DNA of 64,000 nt from Shewanella khirikhana (GCF_003957745.1 NZ_CP020373.1:1426001-1490000), one strand, 5' to 3'; counted from the stretch's first letter, positions 26,316-34,897 are shown. Numbers and translations are program-made. Notes: generated by a model from the letters alone, not told the origin.

Positions 26316-26345
26316 AAGGCGCTGCTCACAAGGCAGCGCCTTTTT
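26316..26345 (+). terminator. Terminator of tRNA-Ser copy 1
   Basis: AAAGGCGCTGC, loop TCACAAG, GCAGCGCCTTTTT. A strong stem ending in a T-run. Confidence 0.88.
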
Positions 26346-26660
26346 CGTTTGCATCTCTTTCTTCTCCGCAGTCTTTTAAACCGTGCCCGGTCATCGTTTT
26401 CCAACCAGCTGCTGCGACTGTCCGCTTGCTCACGGGTAAGCTTATCCTCCAATTCCAATTCCAATTCCAATTCCAATTCCAATTGCGATGCTTATGCTTC
26501 GATGGCATCTACTCTTATTGGCATCTGAACGCTCTGAGGCTTGATCCAAAGGCATAAGCAGGCTAAGCAGAGCCGAAGCTCGTTATTTTCAGCGATTTCA
26601 GGCCGATTTTTCGCCCGTCTGGCGCGCAAATGACCAATCGACACAAAAATGCAAAATTGG
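26346..26660. other. Inter-tRNA region with a CCAATT tandem repeat
   Basis: A 315-bp gap between the two tRNA-Ser units. It contains six perfect head-to-tail CCAATT units (26449-26484). No supported gene is seen; minus-strand ORFs that cross here run into the tRNAs themselves. Confidence 0.7.
26449..26484. repeat. Hexanucleotide tandem repeat (CCAATT)6
   Basis: Six uninterrupted copies of CCAATT, 36 nt. This is a simple repeat prone to slipped-strand length change. Confidence 0.95.
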
Positions 26661-26662
26661 GG

Positions 26663-26691
26663 TTTACAGCGCCACGGCTCACGGATATTAT
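26663..26691 (+). promoter_or_regulatory. Promoter of tRNA-Ser copy 2
   Basis: -35 TTTACA (26663-26668), 17-bp spacer, -10 TATTAT (26686-26691), GCGTCTCG. The elements are the same as for copy 1, but the spacer sequence differs. Confidence 0.88.
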
Positions 26692-26702
26692 GCGTCTCGT
26701 TC

Positions 26703-26793
26703 GGAGGGGTGGCAGAGTGGTTTAATGCACCGGTCTTGAAAACCGGCGTGGGTTTATAGCCCACCCAGGGTTCAAATCCCTGCTCCTCCGCCA
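26703..26793 (+). tRNA. tRNA-Ser (UGA), copy 2
   Basis: 91 nt, identical to copy 1 including the variable arm and encoded CCA. It has its own promoter and terminator. Confidence 0.97.
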
Positions 26794-26801
26794 TATTAAG
26801 A

Positions 26802-26831
26802 AAAGGCGCTGCTTGCAAAGCAGCGCCTTTT
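26802..26831 (+). terminator. Terminator of tRNA-Ser copy 2
   Basis: AAAAGGCGCTGC, loop TTGCAAA, GCAGCGCCTTTT. The 282 bp between it and uvrY hold no supported gene. Confidence 0.85.
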
Positions 26832-27113
26832 CGCTTTTATGGGTTGTTGATTGCGTATGTTGGTTGCGCATCTTCTGCCCATCATTTCCTCAGGCCATCG
26901 GCCGCCATCTATCGCTTACTCATGTTACAGACATCAGACCTGTTAAATCATCCTAATAACAGTGCTATAGCGTCAGTCATTTACTGTGGTTTAACACCGA
27001 TTTTGCGAGCGGAATGCTTTGCCAGCGGGCGGCAGTTGGGATAAATTAACGCAGCTGGGCCCAAGGACCGTGGCCGGTAATGCAATAACAAAAACCAACA
27101 GGGTGGTGTTAAC

Positions 27114-27758
27114 TTGATTTCTGTATATTTGGTCGACGATCACGAACTGGTTCGCACCGGGATCCGCAGGATTTTGGAAGACGAACGGGGCATCAAGGTA
27201 GTAGGTGAGGCGCCAGACGGAGAAACTGCCGTCAGCTGGGCCAAGCAGAATGAGGCCGACGTCGTGCTGATGGACATGAACATGCCCGGCATTGGCGGTA
27301 TTGAAGCGACCCGTAAAATCCTGCGCTACCAACCCCATTCGCGGATCATCATGTTGTCGATGCACACCGAAGATCCGTTTCCAACCAAGGTGATGCAAGC
27401 CGGCGCCTTCGGCTTTTTAAGTAAAAGTGCCAGACCACCGGAAGTGATCCAGGCGATTCGCCAGGTTGCCTGCGGCCAACGTTATCTGGCGCCTGAGATT
27501 GCGCAGCAAATGGCCTTAAGCCAGCTGACCCAAACCGATGAGAACCCCTTTAAGCAGCTGTCTGAGCGTGAGCTGCAAATCGCCATGATGATCATCAACA
27601 GCATGAAGGTGAACGACATCGCCGAGCAGCTGAATCTGAGCCCGAAAACCGTGAACAGCTACCGTTACCGCCTGTTTGCCAAGCTGGGCATTGGCAGTGA
27701 TGTAGAGCTGACCCGTCTGGCTATCCGTCATAAAATCATCGACCCCGGCAAGTTCTGA
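27114..27758 (+). CDS. uvrY: Response regulator UvrY/GacA
   Basis: A 214-aa two-component regulator. The receiver domain has acidic pocket D8-D9, phospho-acceptor D54 in VLMDMNMPG and Lys in FLSKSA; the LuxR-type helix-turn-helix is LSERELQIA...VNDIAEQLNLSPKTVNSYRYR. It is the partner of BarA and drives the small RNAs that titrate CsrA. The start is TTG at 27114 (no in-frame ATG fits), with GGGTGG upstream, and gives the family N-terminus MISVYLVDDHELVRTG. uvrC follows two bases after the stop, the conserved uvrY-uvrC pair. Confidence 0.95.
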   Translation: MISVYLVDDHELVRTGIRRILEDERGIKVVGEAPDGETAVSWAKQNEADVVLMDMNMPGIGGIEATRKILRYQPHSRIIMLSMHTEDPFPTKVMQAGAFGFLSKSARPPEVIQAIRQVACGQRYLAPEIAQQMALSQLTQTDENPFKQLSERELQIAMMIINSMKVNDIAEQLNLSPKTVNSYRYRLFAKLGIGSDVELTRLAIRHKIIDPGKF

Positions 27759-27760
27759 GC

Positions 27761-29581
27761 GTGTTCGACAGTAAAACCTTCCTTAAAACCGTCTCCAGTG
27801 CCAGCGGTGTCTATCGTATGTACGATGCCGCCGGCGAAGTGATTTACGTCGGTAAAGCCAAAGATTTAAAAAAACGCCTGTCCTCTTACTTTCGGACCAA
27901 TCTGCCCAATGTAAAAACCCAGGCGCTGGTGAGTAATATCGCCAATGTGGATGTCACCCTGACCCACAGCGAAACCGAAGCCCTGATTCTTGAAAACGAC
28001 TACATCAAGCAGTACATGCCCAAATACAATGTGCTGCTCAGAGACGACAAGTCGTACCCCTACATATTACTAAGCCGTCACACCCATCCCAGGCTTGCAT
28101 ACCATCGAGGCGCCCAGCGCGAGAAGGGCGAATATTTCGGTCCTTATCCCAATGGCGGCGCCGTGCGCGAAAGCCTGAATTTGATGCAAAAGCTGTTTCC
28201 CATCCGCCAATGTGAAGATGCCTACTATCGCGCCCGTTCGCGGCCCTGTTTGCAGTATCAGATTGGCCGCTGCTCAGCGCCCTGTGTCGGAAAAATCAGC
28301 GATGAGGATTACAGCGAGCAGGTGCGGCTCGCCACCTTATTCCTGCGCGGTAAAGATCAGCAGGTGATAGCAGCCCTGGTGGCCAAAATGGAAGCGGCGG
28401 CCATGGCAATGGAATATGAGGCCGCAGCCCGTTACCGCGACCAAATCCAGGCGCTTCGTAAGGTCGCCGAGCAGCAAAATGTGTCCGGGCAGCAAGGGGA
28501 TATGGACGTTATCGGGGTGCATTACGCCTCTGGTATCGCCTGTTTTCATATTCTGTTTATCCGCGAAGGCAAAATCTTCGGCAGCCGCAGCTATTTTCCG
28601 GCCGTGCCCGATGCCACAGAGCTTGCCGAAGTGCTGCGCGCCTTTATGCTGCAGTTTTATTTGGGTAACGAAGCCCACCGCAGTATTCCCAAAGAAGTGG
28701 TGCTGGGGGATGACTTTGAAGACTTGCACGAGCTTGAAGCGGCGATGCAGGACTCCCTTGGTCATAAGCTGGAAATTAAAACCCGGGTGAGGGCGGAGCG
28801 AGCGGCGTTTTTACGCCTCGCCAGCACCAATGCCGCCAATGCGGTTGCCACCAAGCTTGCCCACAAGAGTACCGTTGAGCAGCGGATGGAGCTTCTTGAA
28901 GAAGTGCTGGGGCTTGGTGCGCCTATCCAGCGGATGGAGTGCTTCGACATCAGCCATACCATGGGTGAAAGTACCGTGGCCTCCTGTGTGGTGTTTAACC
29001 GCGAAGGGCCGCACAAGAGTGAGTATCGGCGCTACAACATTACCGGGATCACCGGCGGCGACGACTATGCCGCCATGGCACAGGCTCTATCGCGCCGTTT
29101 TGATAAGATTGAACGTACCGGCAAGGTGCCTGATGTGCTGTTTATCGATGGCGGCCTGGGGCAGCTGCGCGCCGCGATGGCAATAGTGAATGACAAGTTT
29201 GCCGATATGGATCGTAAGCCGCTGCTGGTTGGCGTGGCTAAAGGGGAGAGCCGTAAACCCGGGCTTGAAACCCTGATTTTCGGTGGCAGCGAGGCCGAGT
29301 TCTCGCTTGAGTCCGACAATCCGGCGCTGCATTTGATCCAGCATATCCGCGATGAGTCCCATCGCTTTGCCATTACCGGACACAGAGCCAAGCGCCAACA
29401 AACCCGCAATACCTCCAGCCTGGAATCCATCCCCGGCATAGGGCCAAAAAGACGCAAGGCATTGCTGCAATATCTTGGTGGATTACAGCAGGTTAAAAAT
29501 GCCAGTGTGGCTGAGCTGGCCAAGGTTCCCGGGATCAGCGCAGAAATGGCGCAAACTATCCATGACGCATTGCGGGGGTGA
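27761..29581 (+). CDS. uvrC: Excinuclease ABC subunit C
   Basis: A 606-aa nuclease that makes both incisions in nucleotide excision repair. The N-terminal GIY-YIG domain shows GVYRMYDAAGEVIYVGKAKD, followed by a Cys cluster (CLQYQIGRCSAPCVG), the UvrB-binding UVR motif near residues 205-235, the RNase H-like C-nuclease domain (ECFDISHTMGES, DVLFIDGGLGQ, then 'IRDESHRFA') and a C-terminal HhH2 pair (LESIPGIGPKRRKALL). The start is GTG. It is coupled to uvrY and lies 47 bp from pgsA. Confidence 0.97.
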   Translation: MFDSKTFLKTVSSASGVYRMYDAAGEVIYVGKAKDLKKRLSSYFRTNLPNVKTQALVSNIANVDVTLTHSETEALILENDYIKQYMPKYNVLLRDDKSYPYILLSRHTHPRLAYHRGAQREKGEYFGPYPNGGAVRESLNLMQKLFPIRQCEDAYYRARSRPCLQYQIGRCSAPCVGKISDEDYSEQVRLATLFLRGKDQQVIAALVAKMEAAAMAMEYEAAARYRDQIQALRKVAEQQNVSGQQGDMDVIGVHYASGIACFHILFIREGKIFGSRSYFPAVPDATELAEVLRAFMLQFYLGNEAHRSIPKEVVLGDDFEDLHELEAAMQDSLGHKLEIKTRVRAERAAFLRLASTNAANAVATKLAHKSTVEQRMELLEEVLGLGAPIQRMECFDISHTMGESTVASCVVFNREGPHKSEYRRYNITGITGGDDYAAMAQALSRRFDKIERTGKVPDVLFIDGGLGQLRAAMAIVNDKFADMDRKPLLVGVAKGESRKPGLETLIFGGSEAEFSLESDNPALHLIQHIRDESHRFAITGHRAKRQQTRNTSSLESIPGIGPKRRKALLQYLGGLQQVKNASVAELAKVPGISAEMAQTIHDALRG

Positions 29582-29628
29582 TAAAAATCAGGCAAGATTG
29601 GCGCTGCTTTTGAATTCCAGGGTCTCCC

Positions 29629-30177
29629 ATGCCGTTTAACTTACCCATCGCCTTGACCTTCTTCCGGCTGTTCCTGTTGCCGGTTTTCGTGGTGTTCTTC
29701 TATTTACCCTACAGCTGGGCGCCCTTTGCGGCGGCATTTGTGTTTTGGCTGGCGGCCATTACCGATGCACTCGACGGCTACGCCGCCCGTAAATTGGGGC
29801 AATTAACCCGTTTTGGTGCCTTTTTGGATCCTGTTGCCGATAAGGTCATGGTGGTAACTGCCTTGGTGCTGCTGGTGGCCGACTACAATTCGCCCTGGAT
29901 GACCCTGCCGGCACTGTTTATGATTGGCCGCGAAATCGTGATTTCAGCGCTGCGTGAATGGATGGCGGAAATTGGCAAGCGCGGCGCCGTTGCCGTGTCC
30001 TGGATTGGAAAGTACAAAACCGCTGCCCAGATGGTGGCGATTATTGGTCTTATCTGGAAACCCAACGCGTTTTTGATTGATTTGGCCTATGGTCTTTTCT
30101 ATTTCGCCGCCATTCTGACCTTCTGGTCGATGATGAGTTACATCATGGCAGCCTGGAAAGATCTCACCGCTGAATAA
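29629..30177 (+). CDS. pgsA: CDP-diacylglycerol-glycerol-3-phosphate 3-phosphatidyltransferase
   Basis: A 182-aa inner-membrane enzyme that makes phosphatidylglycerophosphate, the precursor of phosphatidylglycerol and cardiolipin. The CDP-alcohol phosphatidyltransferase motif is complete: DALDGYAARKLGQLTRFGAFLDPVADK (its D..DG..AR...G..D...D core at residues ~46-69). It has four to five TM helices. uvrY-uvrC-pgsA followed by glyW-cysT-leuZ tRNAs is the same order as in E. coli. Confidence 0.96.
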   Translation: MPFNLPIALTFFRLFLLPVFVVFFYLPYSWAPFAAAFVFWLAAITDALDGYAARKLGQLTRFGAFLDPVADKVMVVTALVLLVADYNSPWMTLPALFMIGREIVISALREWMAEIGKRGAVAVSWIGKYKTAAQMVAIIGLIWKPNAFLIDLAYGLFYFAAILTFWSMMSYIMAAWKDLTAE

Positions 30178-30256
30178 GAACTGCACGCTAACTGCATGTT
30201 TCTGATACAGGTCGTTTATTTAGTGTGCATACAGGATTTTAAGTGAAAATAAGCGT

Positions 30257-30284
30257 TTGACAGACGGGGTTAAATCGGTAGAAT
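30257..30284 (+). promoter_or_regulatory. Promoter of the Gly-Cys-Leu tRNA operon
   Basis: Consensus -35 TTGACA (30257-30262), 16-bp spacer, -10 TAGAAT (30279-30284). It is the only strong promoter before the tRNA cluster and implies a leader of about 75 nt. Confidence 0.85.
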
Positions 30285-30366
30285 GCCAATCCGCAGTCAG
30301 GGGAAACTTTGAATGCAAACGCTTTAAAAGCACGTTGTTTGAAAAAATACTTTTAAAGTAAAAAAC

Positions 30367-30442
30367 GCGACATTAGCTCAGTTGGTAGAGCGATACCTTG
30401 CCAAGGTATAGGTCATCGGTTCGAACCCGATATGTCGCTCCA
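30367..30442 (+). tRNA. tRNA-Gly (GCC)
   Basis: 76 nt; anticodon loop TTGCCAA, encoded CCA, acceptor GCGACAT with ATGTCGC. Confidence 0.97.
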
Positions 30443-30472
30443 AACTTCCTCCCCGGAAGCTTGGTACAAGAT

Positions 30473-30546
30473 GGCGCGATGGCAGAATGGCTATGCTGCG
30501 GATTGCAAATCCGTCGATCTCGGTTCGACTCCGGGTCGCGCCTCCA
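30473..30546 (+). tRNA. tRNA-Cys (GCA)
   Basis: 74 nt; anticodon loop ATTGCAAAT carries GCA, encoded CCA, acceptor GGCGCGA with TCGCGCC. Confidence 0.97.
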
Positions 30547-30583
30547 CTTTTCGATAACTTCTCCTGCGAAGCATCGACACTTA

Positions 30584-30670
30584 GCCCGAGTGGTGGAATC
30601 GGTAGACACAAGGGATTTAAAATCCCTCGACGGTAACGTCGTGACGGTTCAAGTCCGTCCTCGGGTACCA
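30584..30670 (+). tRNA. tRNA-Leu (UAA)
   Basis: 87-nt class II tRNA; anticodon loop TTTAAAA carries UAA, long variable arm CGACGGTAACGTCG, encoded CCA. Confidence 0.97.
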
Positions 30671-30886
30671 TTCAAAGCAAGCGTTAATCTTCTATTTCTC
30701 CTCACTATTATTTCCTGCGCCCTAAGCTGACCGCTTTGTTATTAGCTTGGTTTTTTCTCTAGGCTGGTTTTCACTCGCTGGCAGAGCACTTATCTTTTTG
30801 GTTATTTTGTTAGCTTCACGCATACAGCAAAGACTTGTATAAAAGTGCAGATAACACATCTTGCTGCCACAGCTTGGAATGAATAA

Positions 30887-31324
30887 ATGGATTATGAAAC
30901 GCTGGATACCATAGCCGACGCCTACATTCCGTTGTTGGCGGGGCTTTATCTGTTTGCTCTGGTTTGGACGCTGAGTCAGCTGCCGGGGCAAAGACGAGCG
31001 GTAGGGGCATCGGCGCTGATATTGGCTCTGATGCTTGTTGCATCTTATGGGCTTATGTTTCTCGACAATTGGCTGAAGCTTTGGCCTGGCTTTGGGCTTG
31101 ATTACAGCACCCACACGGCGGTGTCGTTCAGCCTGGTGCTGGCGCTTTGTATGTTGAAACGGAGCCTGTGGCCGCTCTGGCTCGGCTCTTTTATTGGCTA
31201 CCTTGCACTGATGCACTATCAGCAATACCACACGGTGGCAGATATGCTAACCACCCTGATAGCGCTTATCTGGCTACCGCTGCTTGTCAGTACTGTACTC
31301 AGGCGCGGCTTTTACAAACGCTGA
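30887..31324 (+). CDS. PAP2-like small membrane protein
   Basis: A 145-aa protein with about five TM helices. Two motifs recall the type-2 phosphatidic acid phosphatase active site: YSTHTA (residues 73-78, compare PSGHT) and YHTVADML, with H115 and D119 spaced as in the SR..H...D motif. The first PAP2 motif (KxxxxxxRP) is not seen and the usual Arg before the final His is missing, so it is either a minimal relative or an inactive one. It stands alone, 216 bp after tRNA-Leu. Confidence is high that it is a gene and low on activity. Confidence 0.65.
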   Translation: MDYETLDTIADAYIPLLAGLYLFALVWTLSQLPGQRRAVGASALILALMLVASYGLMFLDNWLKLWPGFGLDYSTHTAVSFSLVLALCMLKRSLWPLWLGSFIGYLALMHYQQYHTVADMLTTLIALIWLPLLVSTVLRRGFYKR

Positions 31325-31389
31325 TGACGGCTGAATGTCACCAAAGCAGATAACAGGGTTAAAAAACCGCGCAGATCCCGCGACCCGAT

Positions 31390-31665
31390 TCAGCTATTCA
31401 CCAGCTGTTTTAATGCGGGTGCCGCTTTAAAGCTTGGCTGGTTAAAGCCATCAGCTTCCATCATTTCGCCGGTTTGTGGATTTCTGAAACGGCGCGGCAA
31501 ATAATAGCGCAGCTCAAAGGTGCCAAATTGGGGTAGGTAGAGGGTTTCGCCTTCTTCGAGCGCGCGGGATATTTGCGCCAGAATTTCATCCAGTAGTCGT
31601 TTGGCCTGGGGTTGAGTTAGGCCATTTTCCTTCGCCATCCGGCGGCAAAGATCTGTCTTGTTCAT
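31390..31665 (-). CDS. HU-family (HU/IHF-like) DNA-binding protein
   Basis: A 91-aa protein starting MNKTDLCRRMAKENGL, preceded by GGAG at 7 bases; a longer in-frame start (31686) adds seven unlikely residues. It follows the HU/IHF fold: two N-terminal helices, then strands with 'LPQFGTFELRYYLPRRFRNPQTGE', the DNA-binding arm. The conserved arm tip reads RNPQTGE (HU has RNPQTGK). It is a divergent paralogue and not HupA, HupB or IHF themselves. Monocistronic. Confidence 0.85.
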   Translation of the reverse strand: MNKTDLCRRMAKENGLTQPQAKRLLDEILAQISRALEEGETLYLPQFGTFELRYYLPRRFRNPQTGEMMEADGFNQPSFKAAPALKQLVNS

Positions 31666-31867
31666 CCGATTTCTCCAACAACACAATGGAAAAGGGGCCA
31701 GTTATAACAGCTTGGGCGAGGCATTCAAGGGTAAATCCCTGAATTTAAGTTGAATGCTGGCTTTCTATGCGACCCTGGCGCCACAAGTCAGTCCAGTGAC
31801 GTATGACAGCGGCGTTACCAGCTGCCATGATGTAAAGAGGGCGTGTTGGAAAGTCCAGGGAGCATAG

Positions 31868-33241
31868 ATGACAAGACGGGTGATTTTTTGGCTGCTGCTC
31901 TTGCTGGTGCCCCAGGCACAGGGAGCTGAGGCCGAGTACAGCCGCCAGCTGATGCGCGATCAGGCAAGCTTGTTCATTCTCGCCAATCAGGGCGATGTAC
32001 CTGCATTGATGCCGTTAATGCAATCTTTCGATACCGATGAAGCTGCACTGGAGCGCGACTTCAACACCCTTCGCGCGGCCTGGGCAAGTCTCGGTTTAAC
32101 CGCTGAAAACAACCCGGATCCCACCTCAATATCTAAGCTCAGCCTTTCACAGCGCCTGATAGCCCTGGAACCCAATCCACAGTATTTGGCGGTCACCAAT
32201 CAAATTCGCCACCTGTTGTGGCTTGCCCAATCACCCTGGCCAGCATTGACTCTTGGCGGCTGGCTGCGGCCGGGGGATGAACATAGTCAACTGCCGGCAC
32301 TGGCGGAAAAGCTATATGGCTTTGGTGACTTGGCTGCGCTGCCGGAAAGTTCGCTGCGCCGCTATGAAGGCGAGGTGGTGGAAGCGGTAAAGTCGTTTCA
32401 GCGCCGCCACGGGTTAAAAGACGATGGCATCGTCGGGGAGAAAACCCTGTATTGGCTCAATCAGGGGCCGCGGGCGAGGGCACGGATGCTGGCACGGGAT
32501 TACCTACAGCAAAGCGCGGAGCGGCGTCAGCTACCCGCCAGTATGGTGCTGGTGAATATCCCTGCATTTGAGCTGACGCTGATGGACGAGGGCACACCTG
32601 TGCTGCACTCAAGGGTGATTGTGGGCAAACCCAGTCGCAAAACACCGCTGATGGATAGCGAAATCAGTGCGGTGGTGGTGAACCCTTCCTGGCGGGTGCC
32701 CAAGCGGCTGATGCGATTCGATGTCTTGCCCAAGGTCAGAAAAGATGGCCACTATCTGGCTAAGAAAGGCTTTATCGTCTGGACCCCTGACGGTGAAGCG
32801 CTCAACGAAACTGACGCGTTTTATCAAAAAGCCGCCCACGGTAGTTTTCCTTACCGGCTCGAGCAGCGCCCAGGGCCCGACAACGCCCTCGGCCGCTTTA
32901 AGCTGCATTTTGCCAACGACGATAACGTGTATTTGCACGATACCCCGGATAAGCATCTGTTCGACAAATCCATGCGGGCCTTGTCATCCGGTTGTGTGCG
33001 GGTTGAGAAAATCGGCGAGCTTGCCGATTGGCTCGCCAGGCAGCGGGTGGCGGATCCGCGTCAGTGGCAAGCAACCCTCAACACCCCCGAACGAACCAAG
33101 TGGTTTACCCTCAAACAGCGCCTGCCGGTGCGTTTTGTCTATTGGACCAGCTGGATAGATAGCGAAGGAAAGGCGCAATTTCGCGATGATATCTATGGTT
33201 TAATACAAGATAATCAAGTTGTTGCCAGTCATCAGCCTTAA
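31868..33241 (+). CDS. L,D-transpeptidase of the LdtD/YcbB type
   Basis: A 457-aa periplasmic enzyme with a signal peptide (VIFWLLLLLVPQAQGA). A peptidoglycan-binding domain lies near residues 165-200 (VKSFQRRHGLKDDGIVGEKT). The YkuD catalytic domain follows, with 'YLHDTP' and the SSGCVRVEK motif bearing the catalytic Cys. It forms 3-3 crosslinks in peptidoglycan. It is shorter than E. coli LdtD (~615 aa), mainly in the N-terminal part. The MepK-like gene follows, the same pair as ycbB-ycbK in E. coli. Confidence 0.93.
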   Translation: MTRRVIFWLLLLLVPQAQGAEAEYSRQLMRDQASLFILANQGDVPALMPLMQSFDTDEAALERDFNTLRAAWASLGLTAENNPDPTSISKLSLSQRLIALEPNPQYLAVTNQIRHLLWLAQSPWPALTLGGWLRPGDEHSQLPALAEKLYGFGDLAALPESSLRRYEGEVVEAVKSFQRRHGLKDDGIVGEKTLYWLNQGPRARARMLARDYLQQSAERRQLPASMVLVNIPAFELTLMDEGTPVLHSRVIVGKPSRKTPLMDSEISAVVVNPSWRVPKRLMRFDVLPKVRKDGHYLAKKGFIVWTPDGEALNETDAFYQKAAHGSFPYRLEQRPGPDNALGRFKLHFANDDNVYLHDTPDKHLFDKSMRALSSGCVRVEKIGELADWLARQRVADPRQWQATLNTPERTKWFTLKQRLPVRFVYWTSWIDSEGKAQFRDDIYGLIQDNQVVASHQP

Positions 33242-33371
33242 AAGTGTGAGCTAATTAACGGGTTTTACACTTTGTTTCAGTCAGGATTTTATCTCGCGTA
33301 AAGCTTGATCATATGGGGCTTTCGTTATACTTTTTGCCTGAGTTGTCCAAAAATAATACAAAGGTGACTGA

Positions 33372-33920
33372 GTGACAGATTTCTCTCCTGCGCGCAGGCA
33401 GTTAATGCTTGGGCTGGGCAGTGCGGCGATGGTTTCATTGATTTCTTCGCCGGCATTTGCCAGTCGTTCAACCCAAGGCAGCAGGATGCTGAGTATGTTA
33501 AACCTCCACACCCGGGAAGAAGGCAAGGGCGCCTACTGGATTGATGGTGAATATCAAAGGCCGATATTGACCGGGTTTGATCATCTTTTACGGGATCACC
33601 GCGCGAATGAGGCGGCTCCCATGGATAAGCGACTGTACGATTTGCTGTTTTACCTGCAGGAAAATCTAAAAAGTCGCGATACCATCCATATTATTTCAGG
33701 TTATCGCTCGCCGAAGACTAACGCCATGTTGGCCAAGAAAAGCGGCGGAGTGGCCAAAAAGAGCCTGCATATGGAAGGTAAAGCTATAGATATAGCCATT
33801 CCAGGGATCCGCCTGGACAAGGTAAGAGACGCGGCGAAAGAGCTTAAGCTGGGTGGTGTTGGCTACTATCCACAATCAGGCTTTGTTCACGTGGATGTGG
33901 GACGGGTGCGCAGCTGGTAA
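33372..33920 (+). CDS. mepK: MepK-like peptidoglycan endopeptidase (YcbK, M15 family)
   Basis: A 182-aa protein with a Tat-type leader: ARRQLMLGLGSAAMVSL, then SPAFA at the cleavage site. The peptidase domain has SGYRSPKTNAML, KSLHMEGKAIDI (zinc ligands His and Asp) and VHVDVG (His), the M15/DUF882 zinc site. MepK cuts crosslinks made by L,D-transpeptidases, which fits its position after the LdtD-like gene. The start is GTG at 33372, with AAGG upstream. A terminator follows at 33975. Confidence 0.9.
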   Translation: MTDFSPARRQLMLGLGSAAMVSLISSPAFASRSTQGSRMLSMLNLHTREEGKGAYWIDGEYQRPILTGFDHLLRDHRANEAAPMDKRLYDLLFYLQENLKSRDTIHIISGYRSPKTNAMLAKKSGGVAKKSLHMEGKAIDIAIPGIRLDKVRDAAKELKLGGVGYYPQSGFVHVDVGRVRSW

Positions 33921-34281
33921 TGCTGTGAAACCAGCCCGACAGCTGTGGCATTAAACGGCCATAGTCAGTTAACAGGGAGCAACATCCGGCACGCAAGCTG
34001 GATTGCTCCCTTTTTAATTGCCAGTCCGACAGGGTGGTGGAAAGGGTGCAATAAAACTGTCTGAGGGATCGAGGGCGCTGCTTGCCGCCGACACGATTGG
34101 CCAGCATATCCAGTTCGGCCACGCAGGCCATGGCTTCGGCGAGCAGTAAATCGATGGCATTAACGGAAATGGCCAGCGAATCGAACTTGTACTCAAGTCG
34201 ATTCATCAGGGTATCCAGCAAAAGGCAGCTTCCCTGCCATTGGCGGGTTACCTCAATCAAGCACGCCGTGGATGAGGCCAT
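33844..34281 (-). CDS. Hypothetical protein, convergent with mepK
   Basis: A 145-aa ORF starting MASSTACLIEV with a good ribosome site (GGAG, 7-base spacing). The first ~95 residues look protein-like, with amphipathic helices (LLLDTLMNRLEYKF, IDLLLAEAMACVAELDML). Against it: the 3' end overlaps mepK by 77 bp and contains the mepK terminator hairpin. Either the gene is real and overlaps its neighbour, or it is chance. No family is recognised. Confidence 0.35.
   Translation of the reverse strand: MASSTACLIEVTRQWQGSCLLLDTLMNRLEYKFDSLAISVNAIDLLLAEAMACVAELDMLANRVGGKQRPRSLRQFYCTLSTTLSDWQLKREQSSLRAGCCSLLTDYGRLMPQLSGWFHSITSCAPVPHPREQSLIVDSSQHHPA
33975..34015 (+). terminator. Terminator of mepK
   Basis: GGGAGCA...TGCTCCC outer stem (33975-33981 with 34004-34010), inner ATCC/GGAT stem, then TTTTT. 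Confidence 0.78.
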
Positions 34282-34447
34282 GACAACACTCCGTCAATCT
34301 GATGCCAGAAGACTAGCAGTGGCTTATCCCATGAAATGTGACGCAGATCACGCATCAACCCTTGGTAACCACAAGATTTTCCTTGCTGTTACAAATGCAA
34401 ACTTTGGTTATCAAGTGGCCGAAATTGCTCGGGAAGTAACGCATTCC

Positions 34448-34476
34448 TTGCTGCCTTATGGGGGCTGTGTTAGACT
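34448..34476 (+). promoter_or_regulatory. Promoter of rplY
   Basis: -35 TTGCTG (34448-34453), 17-bp spacer, -10 TAGACT (34471-34476), followed by GC-rich TCGCGCGC, as expected for a ribosomal-protein promoter under stringent control. Confidence 0.7.
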
Positions 34477-34565
34477 TCGCGCGCTTTGGGATTTCCCGGG
34501 CAGGTGCTTATTGGTTGGTCGAAGACCGATTTGCATTTTAACTTTTTGATATGAGTGATAAAAAC

Positions 34566-34853
34566 ATGTCTTACACTATTACTGCACAAACCCGCACTGA
34601 GATCGGGAAAGGTTCGAGCCGCCGCCTGCGTCGTGAGGGTAAAGTTCCTGCTGTTATCTATGGTATCGGTAAAGAGCCGGTTTCCATCGTTTTCGAGCAC
34701 AAGGACATCATCAACATCCAGACCAACGATGATTTCTACACCAGCGATCTGACCATCGTTCTGGACGGCAAAGAAGTGAAAGTACGCGCTCAGGCCATGC
34801 AGCGCCACGTGTTCAAGCCAATGATCGAGCACGTAGACTTCGTTTACGCCTAA
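34566..34853 (+). CDS. rplY: 50S ribosomal protein L25 (short form)
   Basis: A 95-aa protein starting MSYTITAQTRTEIGKGSSRR, the short L25 that binds 5S rRNA. GKGSSRRLRREGKVPAVIYG is the family signature. An ATG five codons earlier (34551) is in frame, but homologues begin at MSYTI. It is monocistronic between its own promoter and terminator. Confidence 0.95.
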   Translation: MSYTITAQTRTEIGKGSSRRLRREGKVPAVIYGIGKEPVSIVFEHKDIINIQTNDDFYTSDLTIVLDGKEVKVRAQAMQRHVFKPMIEHVDFVYA

Positions 34854-34872
34854 TCGACGGCTTTGCCGAGAA

Positions 34873-34897
34873 AAAGCGCCCCAGTGGCGCTTTTTTT
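34873..34897 (+). terminator. Terminator of rplY
   Basis: AAAGCGCC (34873-34880), loop CCAGT, GGCGCTTT (34886-34893), T-run. Confidence 0.88.

Noticed and set aside
26141..26818. Two minus-strand ORFs with nearly identical proteins (MAEEQGFEPWVGYKPTPVF...)
   Set aside because: They are translations of the antisense strand of the two identical tRNA-Ser genes, a well-known source of false protein families.
30373..30730. ORFs on both strands across the Gly-Cys-Leu tRNA cluster
   Set aside because: They overlap three certain tRNA genes and have no ribosome sites.
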